Assembly (NCBI RefSeq): GCF_002715865.1
Contig: NZ_CP017696.1
Location: 1,922,001-1,986,000 of the forward strand
Source of the DNA: Bifidobacterium asteroides DSM 20089
Lineage (GTDB): Bacteria > Actinomycetota > Actinomycetes > Actinomycetales > Bifidobacteriaceae
DNA: 64,000 bases
Direction: 5' to 3'
A model generated the notes under the pieces. The model made no database searches and was not told the origin of the DNA. It saw only the letters and a program-made list of their open reading frames with translations. Shown in pieces: positions 19,731 through 29,379 of the stretch (position 1 is its first letter; every line of letters begins with the position of its first letter). The position numbers and the translations under genes were made by a program.

Positions 19731-19867
19731 TGTGGACAAGTGTGGATAGATCCAACGGAGCCACAGCGGCTGGCCCTTACCCAAGATTATTAGATTTGCC
19801 TTGTAATTATTGGTAAGTCTGGCACTTCCCACCCCAGGCCAGCGTCTCCAAACTATGATGTGGATAA
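19731..19867. promoter_or_regulatory. DnaA-box cluster upstream of parA
   Basis: In reverse orientation: TGTGGACAA at 19731-19739 (perfect actinobacterial-type box), TGTGGATAG at 19741-19749 (one mismatch) and TGTGGATAA at 19859-19867 (perfect). A TGTGCATAA at 19888-19896 has one mismatch. All face the parAB promoter region, about 6 kb from dnaA, so DnaA could control parAB or be titrated here. Confidence 0.55.
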
Positions 19868-20066
19868 TTCGAAGGTCAGGCCCGAATTGTGCATAACTTA
19901 TTAGCAACAAATCTATAAATCTATTAACTCGTCAAACCAAGCAACATTATTCATTGTTATATTCAATGATCTTATCCATCTGTACGATAGCCGCTATAAA
20001 CACCGCTGTAATACCAAAATAAATCCTTCGAATGACAAGCCTTATACAAACGTACAGCAAGAGGGA

Positions 20067-20082
20067 GGTTTCACGTGAAACA
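20067..20082. other. parS site, one mismatch
   Basis: GGTTTCACGTGAAACA differs from the parS consensus only at the first base, and the palindromic core TTTCACGTGAAA is intact. Confidence 0.85.
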
Positions 20083-20434
20083 TCTATACTGCCTGGGCAG
20101 TATTATTACCCCGTTAATTGTCGTCTAACGCAGTCGGCTAACTTAGTTTTGTCTTTTATTTGTAGAATCTATCCATCTACCTCCAATAACGGCTGCCGAA
20201 TCAAGAAAACAGAACTAAACGCTAATTTTAAGTGGTGTTTTAGTGCTGTTAAACAAAAGACTTCATTATGTCTATGAAGACTCTAGTCTACTCCGCAAAA
20301 TTATGATTGAAGGAGACGTAGCTAAGAAGCAAGACCTTTAACAACTTTTACTAAAAAAGACACAGAAAATATTTCGATATCCTCTCGTCTGCGCTTTCAT
20401 AAAGCTAATCCTGATTATTTCATTCTGCGTTAAT

Positions 20435-20450
20435 TGTTTCACGTGAAACA
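20435..20450. other. parS site
   Basis: Perfect TGTTTCACGTGAAACA in the parA-rsmG spacer. Confidence 0.95.
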
Positions 20451-20657
20451 TTACGATCTATCTCTACATAGCGATCATCCACCGGAAGCACCCCCTCGAA
20501 TATTTCTATATTCTAAGATGCCCTAAATGTAGTCGTTACTGATGAACGTTCTTGTAGAACATACTCATAACAGTGTGCTAAGTCATCTAGATGAGTTACA
20601 GCTGGACCCAATGAAGCCTAGTTTACTTGTTTTGGGTTAAAAAAAGATCCTTTTTCA

Positions 20658-20673
20658 TGTTTCACGTGAAACA
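20658..20673. other. parS site
   Basis: Perfect TGTTTCACGTGAAACA, 223 bases from the previous copy and the nearest to the origin of the six found. Confidence 0.95.
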
Positions 20674-21602
20674 TTCTTTAGTGGACACATCTGAAGCAGT
20701 GAACAGCTCTCTTATGGCTCGGTTCGGTTGTCCCCCAACTCCCACATCAGGGGGATTCTCGCCATTCCGGATTATTTCAGAGACATAATCTGTGCTGTGT
20801 AATCGATAACTCATGTAATCTTCATGCATTTGCAAGAATCAGGATACCCCTATCGATATTTCTAAGGAAAGGGAGGAAACCGAACGGTTTAGAAAGCCGA
20901 GAAGATCGAGACAAAGGATAGACACAATAAACTGCCTGGGAGTAAGAGAAACACATAAATGAGTACAGCAAGAGATGCATAACTTCGACTGTCGAGTAAG
21001 GGACGTATGTAAACGCATAGATCCCCCAGCAACGAAAGTTGAACATCTCCCGAGACTCTTAATGCAACAATAGAAAGAGATGTCAGTATATCCAACTCAG
21101 ATATAGGGCACCATACAATCATTCCAATACTACTTGGACGGCAACATCAGGTTACAATGAAACCTTCTGCACAACAAACCCGAATAAGTACTTTGATGTG
21201 CATTACATTCAAAATATATAATTTCTTTATTTTAAATAATCTAATTGTATATAGCCAGTTCTGACTGTTGTCTACGGCGTTGTCTAAAACTAGAGTATCA
21301 AAAATCCTAAGAATGTTTGAGGTGAAAGCATACACGAGTCAGACAATAAAAATCACAAGAGTGCTTGCTTTCCTCTTAATCTAATACTCCATTCACCTCG
21401 AATGAATATCGGCTAAGCCGCTGTCTAGAAAAGGCCTACTTAGATCTGATAGAGCTTAATCGATTATCTCTAATCAGGTATTCGATAAGACTCTGTGTTG
21501 AATACTGATAATTGATTATCTTACGTAGCCTATTCTTGTCTTTAGGTTGAGCAACATCTCAGGCATCAAAGTCATTAAATAAGGTCATATCAGTGTTGTA
21601 CT

Positions 21603-22484
21603 TTAGTGTTTATCCACGAGAACCACGTGGGTATCATCAAGCCCAGGTGCGATTGGAGCTCGGCAAACCCGTGGATTCTCTCCATGATATTTCTTTATCT
21701 CTTTGGCAGCCTTATCGAGCTCTGCCTGTGCCGAACGACCCTTAAGTGCGATAAGCTGACCTTGCGATCTCAAAAGAGGCAAGGTCCATCCGGCGAGCTT
21801 TGTCATTGGGGCTACAGCTCGGCATGTCACGACATCAAAAGTCTGCGGAATTGGATGATTGGATTCGACGCCTGTTAGGCCTGCTCCAACCGTCTCCGAG
21901 GAGTTTTGACTCTTTACTCCTTGTTGGCTTTCAGCATTCCTAGCTGCGACCGAATTTAAAGAACCACCACGGCCGTATGTCGAAGCAGGCTGTTTCTCGT
22001 TGAGACGACGACCATGACGACGACTCTGTGAACCCTTTTTGTTGTGCCTCATCGAAGCCTTAGAGGGTTGTGGAACCAGATCCTCTGCACGCTTGCGAAA
22101 CACAAACGCATTAGCCAGGTGCAACTCGTCAACGACTTCCTGCAGCCAGGTTACACGCCGCTCCATCGGCTCGACCAGAACAACATTGCACTGCGGTAGG
22201 CAGGCAGCCAGTACAATACCAGGGAAGCCTCCACCGGAACCTATATCCGCCACCGTTGCCGTGCGAGAGTCAGTGTTCAATTGCTCACGCACGAACGGCA
22301 CAATAGCCGCTGAATTGAGTATGTGCCGCTCCCAAATAATACCTTCATCGCGAGGGCCAATGATTCCCCTCTCCACACCCTCGTGCAAGAGCTTGTCGTG
22401 GAAACGCTGCATGGGCACCAGGGCATCGCCGAGCACCTGCCTCAAGAGGGGACTATTGTTCAGCACATCATCCACAACAGCCAT
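21603..22484 (-). CDS. rsmG: 16S rRNA (guanine527-N7)-methyltransferase RsmG
   Basis: SAM-dependent enzyme that methylates G527 of 16S rRNA. ATG 22484 follows GAGGAG. Family motifs are [16 protein letters not shown] (about 48-63), the SAM loop [16 protein letters not shown] (about 72-88), [22 protein letters not shown] and IALKGRSA. The 293 residues exceed the usual 210-240 because of a low-complexity insert of about 80 residues (about 150-230, Arg/Ser/Gln/Asn-rich) between the cofactor half and the CRAV motif. The gene sits at its classic place between parA and jag, but with about 2 kb of spacer on the parA side. Confidence 0.95.
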   Translation of the reverse strand: MAVVDDVLNNSPLLRQVLGDALVPMQRFHDKLLHEGVERGIIGPRDEGIIWERHILNSAAIVPFVREQLNTDSRTATVADIGSGGGFPGIVLAACLPQCNVVLVEPMERRVTWLQEVVDELHLANAFVFRKRAEDLVPQPSKASMRHNKKGSQSRRHGRRLNEKQPASTYGRGGSLNSVAARNAESQQGVKSQNSSETVGAGLTGVESNHPIPQTFDVVTCRAVAPMTKLAGWTLPLLRSQGQLIALKGRSAQAELDKAAKEIKKYHGENPRVCRAPIAPGLDDTHVVLVDKH

Positions 22485-22916
22485 TTACACTCCTCACTTC
22501 ACGTTCGAAGCCCAGTCAATCACAGCCACAGACTATGACAACGGCATACTGTCTGGTATCCAGCGAGAATTCACACTGCCGGAACCGAAAACTGCTGGAT
22601 TTCTAAGACCATTACCACCATACGGTTTTCAACCGCAAAAGGGCATCAAGAGTCATACATCAGTATCCTATCGAACAGCATGGGAGGCAGTCCCTTAAAC
22701 AAGATCATCGACCAGGCACAATCCGAATTAAGCAGCATGGCGAACCAAGAACCCTCATGAGCCGAACAACACTAGGCACCTGCCAAATAATACACTGGCA
22801 AATAGCACAACACACTTGGTTAGAAAGCATGCATGACCGCGCCAAACGATGGAACAATCCAAAGGGGCCAACGTCATAAGTTCTTCATCAGCCCATAACC
22901 CTGCATGACTCTATAG
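22485..22916. other. Intergenic spacer rsmG-jag
   Basis: 432 bases with no supported gene, no parS and no clear hairpin. It presumably contains the rsmG promoter, which I could not pinpoint. Confidence 0.5.
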
Positions 22917-23558
22917 TCACTCCATGTCGGTATCCATAGAATCGCCATCATCTGTGTAATCAACCGAATCATCAGCCTGATCTGTTTCATCCGCGTCCAA
23001 CGGGGCATCATATCCGACAGGTTCGTCCTCAGCATCGTCAGGCAGGTCTTCGTCTTCGCTCCTGGCCTTCAGGTAGACAGTGACATAACGGTGGGGTTCC
23101 TCGCCGTGGGAGCGTGACTTCAGCCCCTCCTCGCGGACCATGTCATGGACGATCTTGCGCTCGAAAGAGTTCATAGGCTTCATATTGACGGGATCGCCGG
23201 TCTCACGAACCTCGTCAATCACATCCAGGGCCTGCTCACGAAGATGTTCGCGCTTGCGCCGCAGGAAACCATCCACATCCACAATCAGATGGGAGCGCTC
23301 CCCTATCTTCTGCTGCACGGCCAAGCGTGTCAGCTGCTGAAGAGCATCGACCACCTCGCCATCCTTGCCGATCAGATGCTTAATGTCCGTATCGTCGTCA
23401 GCCACAATCTGCACGGTCGGACGGTGGTTGCGCACCCCCATCTCGATATCGCCCTCGTAATCGACGATGTCCAGCAACCCCTCCAGATAGTCGGCGGCGA
23501 CATCCGCCTCCTCATTGAGTTGCTCGATGGTCTTTCCCTGGTCCAGAGACTGAGACAT
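22917..23558 (-). CDS. jag: Jag/KhpB-type RNA-binding protein (KH plus R3H)
   Basis: A 213-residue RNA-binding protein of the SpoIIIJ-associated family. An N-terminal acidic helix leads to a KH-type domain (about 50-105) with the GxxG-like loop LIGKDGEVVDALQQLTRLAVQ, then an R3H domain (about 110-165) with the signature MNSFERKIVHDM and SHGEEPHRYVTVYLK. The C-terminal 45 residues are Asp/Glu-rich. ATG 23558 follows GGAGAG. It lies downstream of yidC in the conserved rpmH-rnpA-yidD-yidC-jag order. The family is linked to cell division and envelope homeostasis in Gram-positives. Confidence 0.93.
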   Translation of the reverse strand: MSQSLDQGKTIEQLNEEADVAADYLEGLLDIVDYEGDIEMGVRNHRPTVQIVADDDTDIKHLIGKDGEVVDALQQLTRLAVQQKIGERSHLIVDVDGFLRRKREHLREQALDVIDEVRETGDPVNMKPMNSFERKIVHDMVREEGLKSRSHGEEPHRYVTVYLKARSEDEDLPDDAEDEPVGYDAPLDADETDQADDSVDYTDDGDSMDTDME

Positions 23559-23735
23559 CTATGCTCTCCTTACACGCGTTTACATCCGATTCATAACCTC
23601 AGGTCCACTGGATTCCTGGTCACCAATCGAGTGTCCAGTATTGAGGATACACGGACGTGATGATTGCAGATTACTCCAGTATTCGCCCGACCGAAAGCCG
23701 GGTCACCACGCCGGCCTCCACCGCCAGTAGCCGCA

Positions 23736-24758
23736 TCAACGGCCGCGACGTTTGCGATGGGGCTGGGAACGCTGGTGGGAGATGTTCTTGTTGTTGCGGG
23801 CTTCCTCTTCCAACCTCTTGGCCTCCATCAACTGCTCCTCCTCCAAAGAGGGCAGCCCCTGGCGCTTGCGGCGGGCATTCTCACGGCGATGGTCACGCTC
23901 TTCCTTGCTCTCTGCGGCCGGCGAGCCAGGAGTGGGCATATGGCGGACCTGGAAGAGGGTTCGGCCCAGATTCCAAAGGTTGTTGGTCAGCCAGTAAATC
24001 AGCACTGCGAAGGGGAAGTATATGCCCGAGAAGATGTACATGACCGGGAAGATGAAGGCCATCATCTGCTGCAACTTGTACTGCTGTCCCTGCATGGCCG
24101 ACCTCGGCATGTTCCGTCGAACATTATGGAACTGCGAGTAGAACATGGCCAGGCACATGAGCACGATGAAGACCACAATGACTATGCGGCCCGCACCTTG
24201 GGCGGACATGAAGTTGTCCGAAATCCGCAGCCCGAAAAAGGTAGTCTCTTCGAATTCCCGCGCCACCTGTCGATTGAAGGCTCCCAGAGGTGCCCGCTTG
24301 CCACGGGCGATGAAGGGCACAGCCGAAAGCACGTAGAACATGGTCATGAAGACCGGGCCCTGGACCAACGCAGGCAGACAGGACCCCATAGGGTTGGCAT
24401 GATTGTCCTGGTAGACCTTCATGGTCTCCCGACTCATGGCCTCTCGGCTTGCTGGATCCTTCTTGTTGCGGTATTTGTTCTGGATCTTCATCAGTTTGGG
24501 CTGCAGGGCCTGCATCTTTTGCATGGATCGCAGCTGCTTGATGAAGAGCGGCAGGACACACAGGTTGACGACCAGCACCAACATCACTACCGAGAGCGCC
24601 CAGGCCACTCCGGGACCCTTGTGGAACCCGATCAAGGTCAGGAACTTGTGGCAGTAGGTCATGATGTAGGTCATGAGCCACTCGATAGGGTACAGAATCT
24701 TGTAGAAGAAGCCGTATATGCCCGTATCGAAAGTAAAGGTGTCGTTGTTCTGGAACAT
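23736..24758 (-). CDS. yidC: Membrane protein insertase YidC
   Basis: Oxa1/YidC insertase that integrates proteins into the cytoplasmic membrane, alone or with SecYEG. The 340 residues include about five membrane segments; a recognisable block is YPIEWLMTYIM near the start, followed by a cytoplasmic basic hairpin (LFIKQLRSMQKMQALQPKLM) and QGPVFMTMFYVL. Bacterial Gram-positive form: no large periplasmic domain. The C-terminal 70 residues are highly charged and Arg/Lys-rich, suited to ribosome contact. The start ATG 24758 is 2 bases after the yidD stop, with AAGGAG inside the yidD end. Confidence 0.96.
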   Translation of the reverse strand: MFQNNDTFTFDTGIYGFFYKILYPIEWLMTYIMTYCHKFLTLIGFHKGPGVAWALSVVMLVLVVNLCVLPLFIKQLRSMQKMQALQPKLMKIQNKYRNKKDPASREAMSRETMKVYQDNHANPMGSCLPALVQGPVFMTMFYVLSAVPFIARGKRAPLGAFNRQVAREFEETTFFGLRISDNFMSAQGAGRIVIVVFIVLMCLAMFYSQFHNVRRNMPRSAMQGQQYKLQQMMAFIFPVMYIFSGIYFPFAVLIYWLTNNLWNLGRTLFQVRHMPTPGSPAAESKEERDHRRENARRKRQGLPSLEEEQLMEAKRLEEEARNNKNISHQRSQPHRKRRGR

Positions 24759-24760
24759 TG

Positions 24761-25072
24761 TCAGGCCGTCTCCTTGTCTGGGGCCATGGGGGTCAGCCGG
24801 GCCTCCTCATGGGCCTTTGACCACGAGAACCGATAGAAGATGGAAAATCTTTGGGGCACGTCATCGATTCCGCCGTTGTTGAAGGGTGTGCAACGCAACA
24901 GCCGCAGAACGGCCAGGATGGTTCCACGCAAGGCCCCGAACCGTTTCAGGGCGGTCAAAGCGTACTGTGAGCACGTCGGGTAGTAACGGCACCTCGGCGG
25001 CGACAAGGGTGAGATGTGGCGCTGATACCAACGTACTGCACCCTGCAAAGTCCGGGAGGCCAGGCCGCTCAT
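24761..25072 (-). CDS. yidD: Membrane protein insertion efficiency factor YidD
   Basis: A 103-residue YidD/DUF37 protein with the family signature [28 protein letters not shown] (read in pieces: [15 protein letters not shown]) and a [13 protein letters not shown] motif. It aids YidC-dependent insertion. Its start overlaps the rnpA stop by 4 bases, so it is coupled to rnpA and yidC. It has a slightly extended C-terminal tail. Confidence 0.95.
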   Translation of the reverse strand: MSGLASRTLQGAVRWYQRHISPLSPPRCRYYPTCSQYALTALKRFGALRGTILAVLRLLRCTPFNNGGIDDVPQRFSIFYRFSWSKAHEEARLTPMAPDKETA

Positions 25073-25575
25073 GCCCTACATCCTTCGTTGGCTTCCAGTC
25101 GTTGAATCGGTCGACCCTTGGATCCGCCGGCGAGCTGCAGACCTGACTGTCCCTGTGCATCGAGACTGCCGACAGTCTTTCCGGTCTTATGCGTGAGGTC
25201 ACGGAAGAGCCTGTCCACTTGCTCCTCCAGCTGCTTGTAGGTGGCTGTAGCAGCGCTGGGTTTGGCGCGCAGGACCAGATCACAGGAGGATGGCAGCAGG
25301 TCCTCCTTGAATCCGGCAAGTTGCCTGAATCTGCGCTTGACCTTGTTCCTGGTCACGGCTTTACCCACATTTTTGGACACAGCAAGCCCCATGCGGCGTC
25401 TGCCTACAGGCAGGATGTCATGCCGCCCTTCGCGCACAGCCGATGTCACCGGCAACTGGGTCGCCGTCCGGTCAGATCCGGGTATCCAATAATGTATGAC
25501 CAGATCCCTACTACTGACCCGATGACGTCGCCTGAGCACCGCCGTGAACTCCCGGTGGCTCCTCAGCCGTTCCAC
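25069..25575 (-). CDS. rnpA: Ribonuclease P protein component
   Basis: Protein subunit of RNase P, which matures tRNA 5' ends together with the RNA subunit. GTG start at 25575. The N-terminal [16 protein letters not shown] matches the family start and the signature [24 protein letters not shown] carries the RNR motif. The 168 residues exceed the usual 110-125 through an insert after LPVTSA and a roughly 35-residue C-terminal tail. It lies 26 bases from rpmH in the conserved order. Confidence 0.95.
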   Translation of the reverse strand: MERLRSHREFTAVLRRRHRVSSRDLVIHYWIPGSDRTATQLPVTSAVREGRHDILPVGRRRMGLAVSKNVGKAVTRNKVKRRFRQLAGFKEDLLPSSCDLVLRAKPSAATATYKQLEEQVDRLFRDLTHKTGKTVGSLDAQGQSGLQLAGGSKGRPIQRLEANEGCRA

Positions 25576-25601
25576 CTTCTGAAAAGGGATTGGGATCCGG
25601 C

Positions 25602-25736
25602 TCAGGCGGAGAGGGTCCGACGGCCCTTTGCCCGGCGGCGGTTGATCAGGGCACGACCGGAGCGGGTGCGCATGCGAGCGCGGAATCCGTGCTTCATGTG
25701 ACGACGGCGATTGTTGGGCTGGAATGTCCTCTTCAT
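25602..25736 (-). CDS. rpmH: 50S ribosomal protein L34
   Basis: A 44-residue protein, too short for a long-ORF search, translated as [22 protein letters not shown] and onwards to TLSA, ending in TGA at 25602-25604. [15 protein letters not shown] and [13 protein letters not shown] are the L34 hallmarks. It binds 23S rRNA. It heads the minus-strand rpmH-rnpA-yidD-yidC-jag cluster next to dnaA. Confidence 0.98.
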   Translation of the reverse strand: MKRTFQPNNRRRHMKHGFRARMRTRSGRALINRRRAKGRRTLSA

Positions 25737-26068
25737 AATTCGTTGCTCCCGTGTGTAGACATACTCGAGTACGGCTCGTAATGAGTCAAGCTATATCACG
25801 GTACACATGAGCCGGGACGGAGTCAAACAGGCTTCCATCATCCTACTGGTGAAGACCACTCCCTACCTTGCGCAAACCCTGTCATGGCGGGAGAAAGAGC
25901 CTCCTCACTTATCCACAAATTACATCACTGTTATTCACATTCGGCGCAGATACAACACGCTATCCTGTGGATAACCACGCAAAGTCGGTGTAACAATGGG
26001 CTACTGTCTACTTTGAGAGAAGCAGGAAGACCGGGACAATCCGTCGTCGAGAAGAGAGGAGCACACTG
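25737..26068. other. rpmH-dnaA divergent spacer with DnaA boxes
   Basis: 332 bases holding outward promoters for rpmH and dnaA. DnaA boxes are TTATCCACA at 25909-25917 (perfect), TTATTCACA at 25931-25939 (one mismatch) and TGTGGATAA at 25966-25974 (perfect, reverse). This is the first part of a bipartite oriC; the second is 27812-28225. Confidence 0.7.
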
Positions 26069-27811
26069 ATGGCGCAGGATCCGCTGGATGCCGCTGCCCA
26101 GGCCGAGAGAATCTGGGATTCGGTCCTGCAGGTGCTCCGCTACAGCAGCTCATTGACCTCCAGGGACAAGGGTTGGCTGGAGGACATCACCCCTGAGGCG
26201 GTCTTCGGCACCACCATCGTTCTGCGGGTCTCCTCTAAGGCCACCCAGGAGGCTGTGCAGGGACCGCTCAGTCAGCCCCTCCTCAATGCACTGCAGCTGG
26301 TCACCAACCAGGAAATGTTCCCGGCCATCAAGATCGTCTATCCGGAGCAGATGGCCAAACAGATGGCTGCCGACCAGCAGAAAGACCAACGAACATCCGC
26401 CTTGGCTGGCTCCGCCCCGGGAAGCGGCGAGTTCCGTCAGGTCCACAGTCCCGCTCAGGATCCTTACGGCGACTATCAGCGTCAGACCGGCGCAGATCGA
26501 ACCCCCGGCTCGGAGACCCACTCGGACTGGCAGACCGAGACTGCTGGAACATCCAAGTCCCCTGTTGTTTCCGTTAATGACTTCCATGAGGGCACCTATG
26601 TGCCCATGACCTTGGATATGCAGGCTGAGCTGTCAGAGCCCTCCCCTGCTATGAGGTCAACGGCAGGCGGTGATGCCGATCAACAAAGCGAGGCAGACAG
26701 GACCGCATCCCGGCCCGCCTTTACCGTGCCGCGCTTCCCCATGAGCCAGAACAGGGTGGAGCGTGACCCACAGACCCACCTGAACAAAAACGCCACATTC
26801 GACACCTTCGTCCCAGGCGACTCCAACCGTTTTGCACGGACCGTGGCCTTGGCCGTGGCCGAAGGATCGGGCCAGGACTTCAACCCCTTATGTATCTACG
26901 GCAGCTCAGGCCTGGGCAAAACCCATCTGCTCAACGCCATCGGCAATTATGCTCTGGTCAAGGATCCCTCGCTTAAGGTCCGATACGTCAACTCGGAGGA
27001 ATTCACCAACGAATTCATTGACGCCCTGCAGAACTCCACCCAAGGATCGGGCCAGATAGCTGAATTCAACCGCCGCTATCGGCAGGTGGATGTGCTTCTT
27101 ATCGATGACATCCAATTTCTGGGAGGCAAGGAAGCCACCCTGGATCAGTTCTTCCACACCTTTAATGCCCTCCATGACGCCAATAAGCGCATCGTCATCG
27201 CCTCGGATGTGGCCCCCAAGAATCTGAAAGGCTTCGAATCCCGACTGATTTCGCGCTTCGATTCGGGTCTGACCGTGGATGTCAAACCACCAGACAGGGA
27301 GACCCGGGTGGCCATACTTAGGATGATGGCCTCCATGAACGGAGTCAGTATTCCCAACGAGGTCCTGGACCTGATTGCGGAACGCTTCACCGAGAACATC
27401 CGGGAACTTGAGGGGGCCCTGACCCGCGTCACGGCCGTGGCCAGCCTCAATAATCAGCCGGTTACCACAGCATTGGCTGAACAGACCCTGCAGGACTTCT
27501 TCTCAACGGACGTAGAAATCAAGCCCACTGACATCATCTCCCAGGTGGCCAAGTACTTCCATCTGACCTTTGACGATATAGTCGGCCGCACGCGCACCAA
27601 GAACATCGCCCTGGCCCGGCAGATTGCCATGTACCTGGCCCGGGAAATGACCAGTATGTCCTTGGTTGACATTGGCGAGGTCTTCGGTGGCCGCGATCAC
27701 ACCACAGTCATGCACGCATACACTCGTATCTCCAATGAGATGCAGGAGAAGCGGGAGATTTACAACTACGTCATGGAGCTGACGGTTCGGCTCAAGCAGC
27801 CTCAGAACTGA
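26069..27811 (+). CDS. dnaA: Chromosomal replication initiator DnaA
   Basis: AAA+ initiator that opens oriC and loads the helicase. ATG 26069 follows AGGAG. The 580 residues comprise domain I (about 1-100), a long, Gln/Pro/Ser-rich domain II linker (about 105-235), domain III with Walker A GSSGLGKTHLL (about 278-288) and Walker B LLIDDIQFLGGKEA, and domain IV with VVGRTRTKNIALARQIA-like text and GRDHTTVMHAY for box recognition. The linker is long, as usual in actinobacteria. DnaA boxes flank the gene on both sides. Confidence 0.98.
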   Translation: MAQDPLDAAAQAERIWDSVLQVLRYSSSLTSRDKGWLEDITPEAVFGTTIVLRVSSKATQEAVQGPLSQPLLNALQLVTNQEMFPAIKIVYPEQMAKQMAADQQKDQRTSALAGSAPGSGEFRQVHSPAQDPYGDYQRQTGADRTPGSETHSDWQTETAGTSKSPVVSVNDFHEGTYVPMTLDMQAELSEPSPAMRSTAGGDADQQSEADRTASRPAFTVPRFPMSQNRVERDPQTHLNKNATFDTFVPGDSNRFARTVALAVAEGSGQDFNPLCIYGSSGLGKTHLLNAIGNYALVKDPSLKVRYVNSEEFTNEFIDALQNSTQGSGQIAEFNRRYRQVDVLLIDDIQFLGGKEATLDQFFHTFNALHDANKRIVIASDVAPKNLKGFESRLISRFDSGLTVDVKPPDRETRVAILRMMASMNGVSIPNEVLDLIAERFTENIRELEGALTRVTAVASLNNQPVTTALAEQTLQDFFSTDVEIKPTDIISQVAKYFHLTFDDIVGRTRTKNIALARQIAMYLAREMTSMSLVDIGEVFGGRDHTTVMHAYTRISNEMQEKREIYNYVMELTVRLKQPQN

Positions 27812-28225
27812 CACGACACGCAGACACCAGTGTGGATTGCCGAAAAAAGATATCCACCTACTTATCCCCGGATGTGGGCAATCCTTGGGAATAACCCACC
27901 GCTTTTCCGGGGACAGGCGGTGGATTCTCAGCGAATAACCACACTAATTTTGTGGATAACTCGGCAGAAATCCATCCCTGTGCACAACTCGGCTTCTTGT
28001 TCACATCGATCTCACCACTTATCCACAGCGATTAGGTGGTGTGTATCCACCACGTTGCAGGGATTTAAGAACTTATCCACACCATCCACCGTGCTTATTA
28101 CGATGACTCTATGTATATTTATGCAATAGTCGCCTTCACACTCAAGCACATCTGCTCACTCCAACCACATCACCAGAGCTATTCGATAGAATGAGACCGG
28201 TTCATTCATCGACAAGAAGGCTCCC
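27812..28225. other. oriC between dnaA and dnaN
   Basis: A 414-base spacer rich in DnaA boxes: perfect TGTGGATAA at 27951-27959 (reverse), TTATCCACA at 28019-28027 and TTATCCACA at 28073-28081; near matches are TTATCCCCG at 27862-27870 and TTGTTCACA at 27997-28005. Further TATCCACC and TATCCACAC fragments lie between. Box density and position between dnaA and dnaN make this the replication origin; the duplex-unwinding element is not resolved by eye. Confidence 0.85.
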
Positions 28226-29350
28226 ATGAAAGTAGAAGTGAATTCATCCGCACTCTCGGATGCAGTGGCCTGGACCACCCGCATCATCCCTTCCCGACCG
28301 GCTTCGCCGATTCTGGCGGGTATCAGGATGGAAGCCTCTGACGGAACATTGAAACTCTCCGCTTTCGACTACGAGGTTTCGGCAAGAAACCACATCGAAG
28401 CAGGCATCGACGAATCCGGAACGGCTCTGGTCCTGGGCAAACTGTTGGCGGACATCACCAAATCCCTGCCGTCTGAGAAGACCTATCTGTCAACCGAGGG
28501 ATCCAAGATGACCATTACCTCGGGCAAATCGACTTTTTCCCTGCAACTGATGCCCGACAGCGAGTATCCAGACCTCCCTGCCGTCCCCGAACCCATGGGT
28601 CAGGTGGATGCTGAGACCTTTATCCAGTCCATCTCCCAGTCCATCGTCGCCGTTTCCAGGGAAGAGAGCCGGCCTGTACTGACCAGCGTCAAGACCGAAA
28701 TCACCGGGGACAAGGTGGTCATGACCGCAACCGACCGTTTCAGGCTGTCCCGGTCGAGCTTCACCTGGACTCCTCGCGACGTCGACTTTTCCACCTCCAT
28801 GCTGATCCGTGGCTCCCTGCTGCGAGACATCGCCCGTTCCCTGGACGAGCACCAGAATGTGACCATGGATTACGAGGCTGACAACCCCACCATCATGGGC
28901 GTGGAAAACGCTGGCAAAATATCCACCACCCAGCTGATTGATGGAGAATTTCCGGCCGTGGATCGTCTTTTTTCGGACGAGTACCCCATCCAGGCGGTCA
29001 TCGCCCGGCAGGATCTGATCGACGCCATCAAGCGTGTGGCTTTGGTGGCCGAACGCAACGCCCCCATTCGTATGGTCTTTTCCGGCAACGAGGTGACCCT
29101 GAGCGCAGGCACAGCTGACGAAGCGCAGGCCCATGAGGTTCTGCAGGTGGATCTGGACGGTGAAGACATCACGGTGGCTTTCAACCCCAGCTATCTGATT
29201 GATGGGTTGGGCGCCATTGCCGAGCCCTTTGTCCGCATCAAGATGACCTCGGCTGTCAAGGCCGTGGAGTTCAACGGTCAGCAGGAGCAGGATTCCGAGG
29301 AGTCCATGGACTACCGTTACCTGCTGGTACCCATGCGTTTCAACAACTGA
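28226..29350 (+). CDS. dnaN: DNA polymerase III sliding clamp, beta subunit
   Basis: Sliding clamp that tethers the replicase. The 374 residues have the normal three-domain clamp organisation: MKVEVNSSALSDAVAWTTRI start, FSLQLMPDSEYPDLP near 100, TDRFRLSRS in the middle, and the C-terminal YRYLLVPMRFNN close to the canonical (Y)LVMPMRL ending that binds client proteins. ATG 28226 is preceded by AAGAAGG. Confidence 0.98.
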   Translation: MKVEVNSSALSDAVAWTTRIIPSRPASPILAGIRMEASDGTLKLSAFDYEVSARNHIEAGIDESGTALVLGKLLADITKSLPSEKTYLSTEGSKMTITSGKSTFSLQLMPDSEYPDLPAVPEPMGQVDAETFIQSISQSIVAVSREESRPVLTSVKTEITGDKVVMTATDRFRLSRSSFTWTPRDVDFSTSMLIRGSLLRDIARSLDEHQNVTMDYEADNPTIMGVENAGKISTTQLIDGEFPAVDRLFSDEYPIQAVIARQDLIDAIKRVALVAERNAPIRMVFSGNEVTLSAGTADEAQAHEVLQVDLDGEDITVAFNPSYLIDGLGAIAEPFVRIKMTSAVKAVEFNGQQEQDSEESMDYRYLLVPMRFNN

Positions 29351-29379
29351 CACCCGGGCAGGTTCAAGGAACGATCGTC

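Larger units (their letters stand above)
19639..21602. other. AT-rich intergenic zone with parS sites
   Basis: Almost 2 kb between parA and rsmG without a supported gene. It holds three parS palindromes and the DnaA-box cluster. The frames near 20822-21122 (minus) have hydrophobic stretches but no ribosome site, and no family is recognised. It is likely a structural, centromere-like region. Confidence 0.65.

Noticed and set aside
20889-21122. Hydrophobic 77-codon frame in the parA-rsmG spacer
   Set aside because: No ribosome site upstream of the start and the neighbouring frames are equally open; chance in AT-rich DNA.
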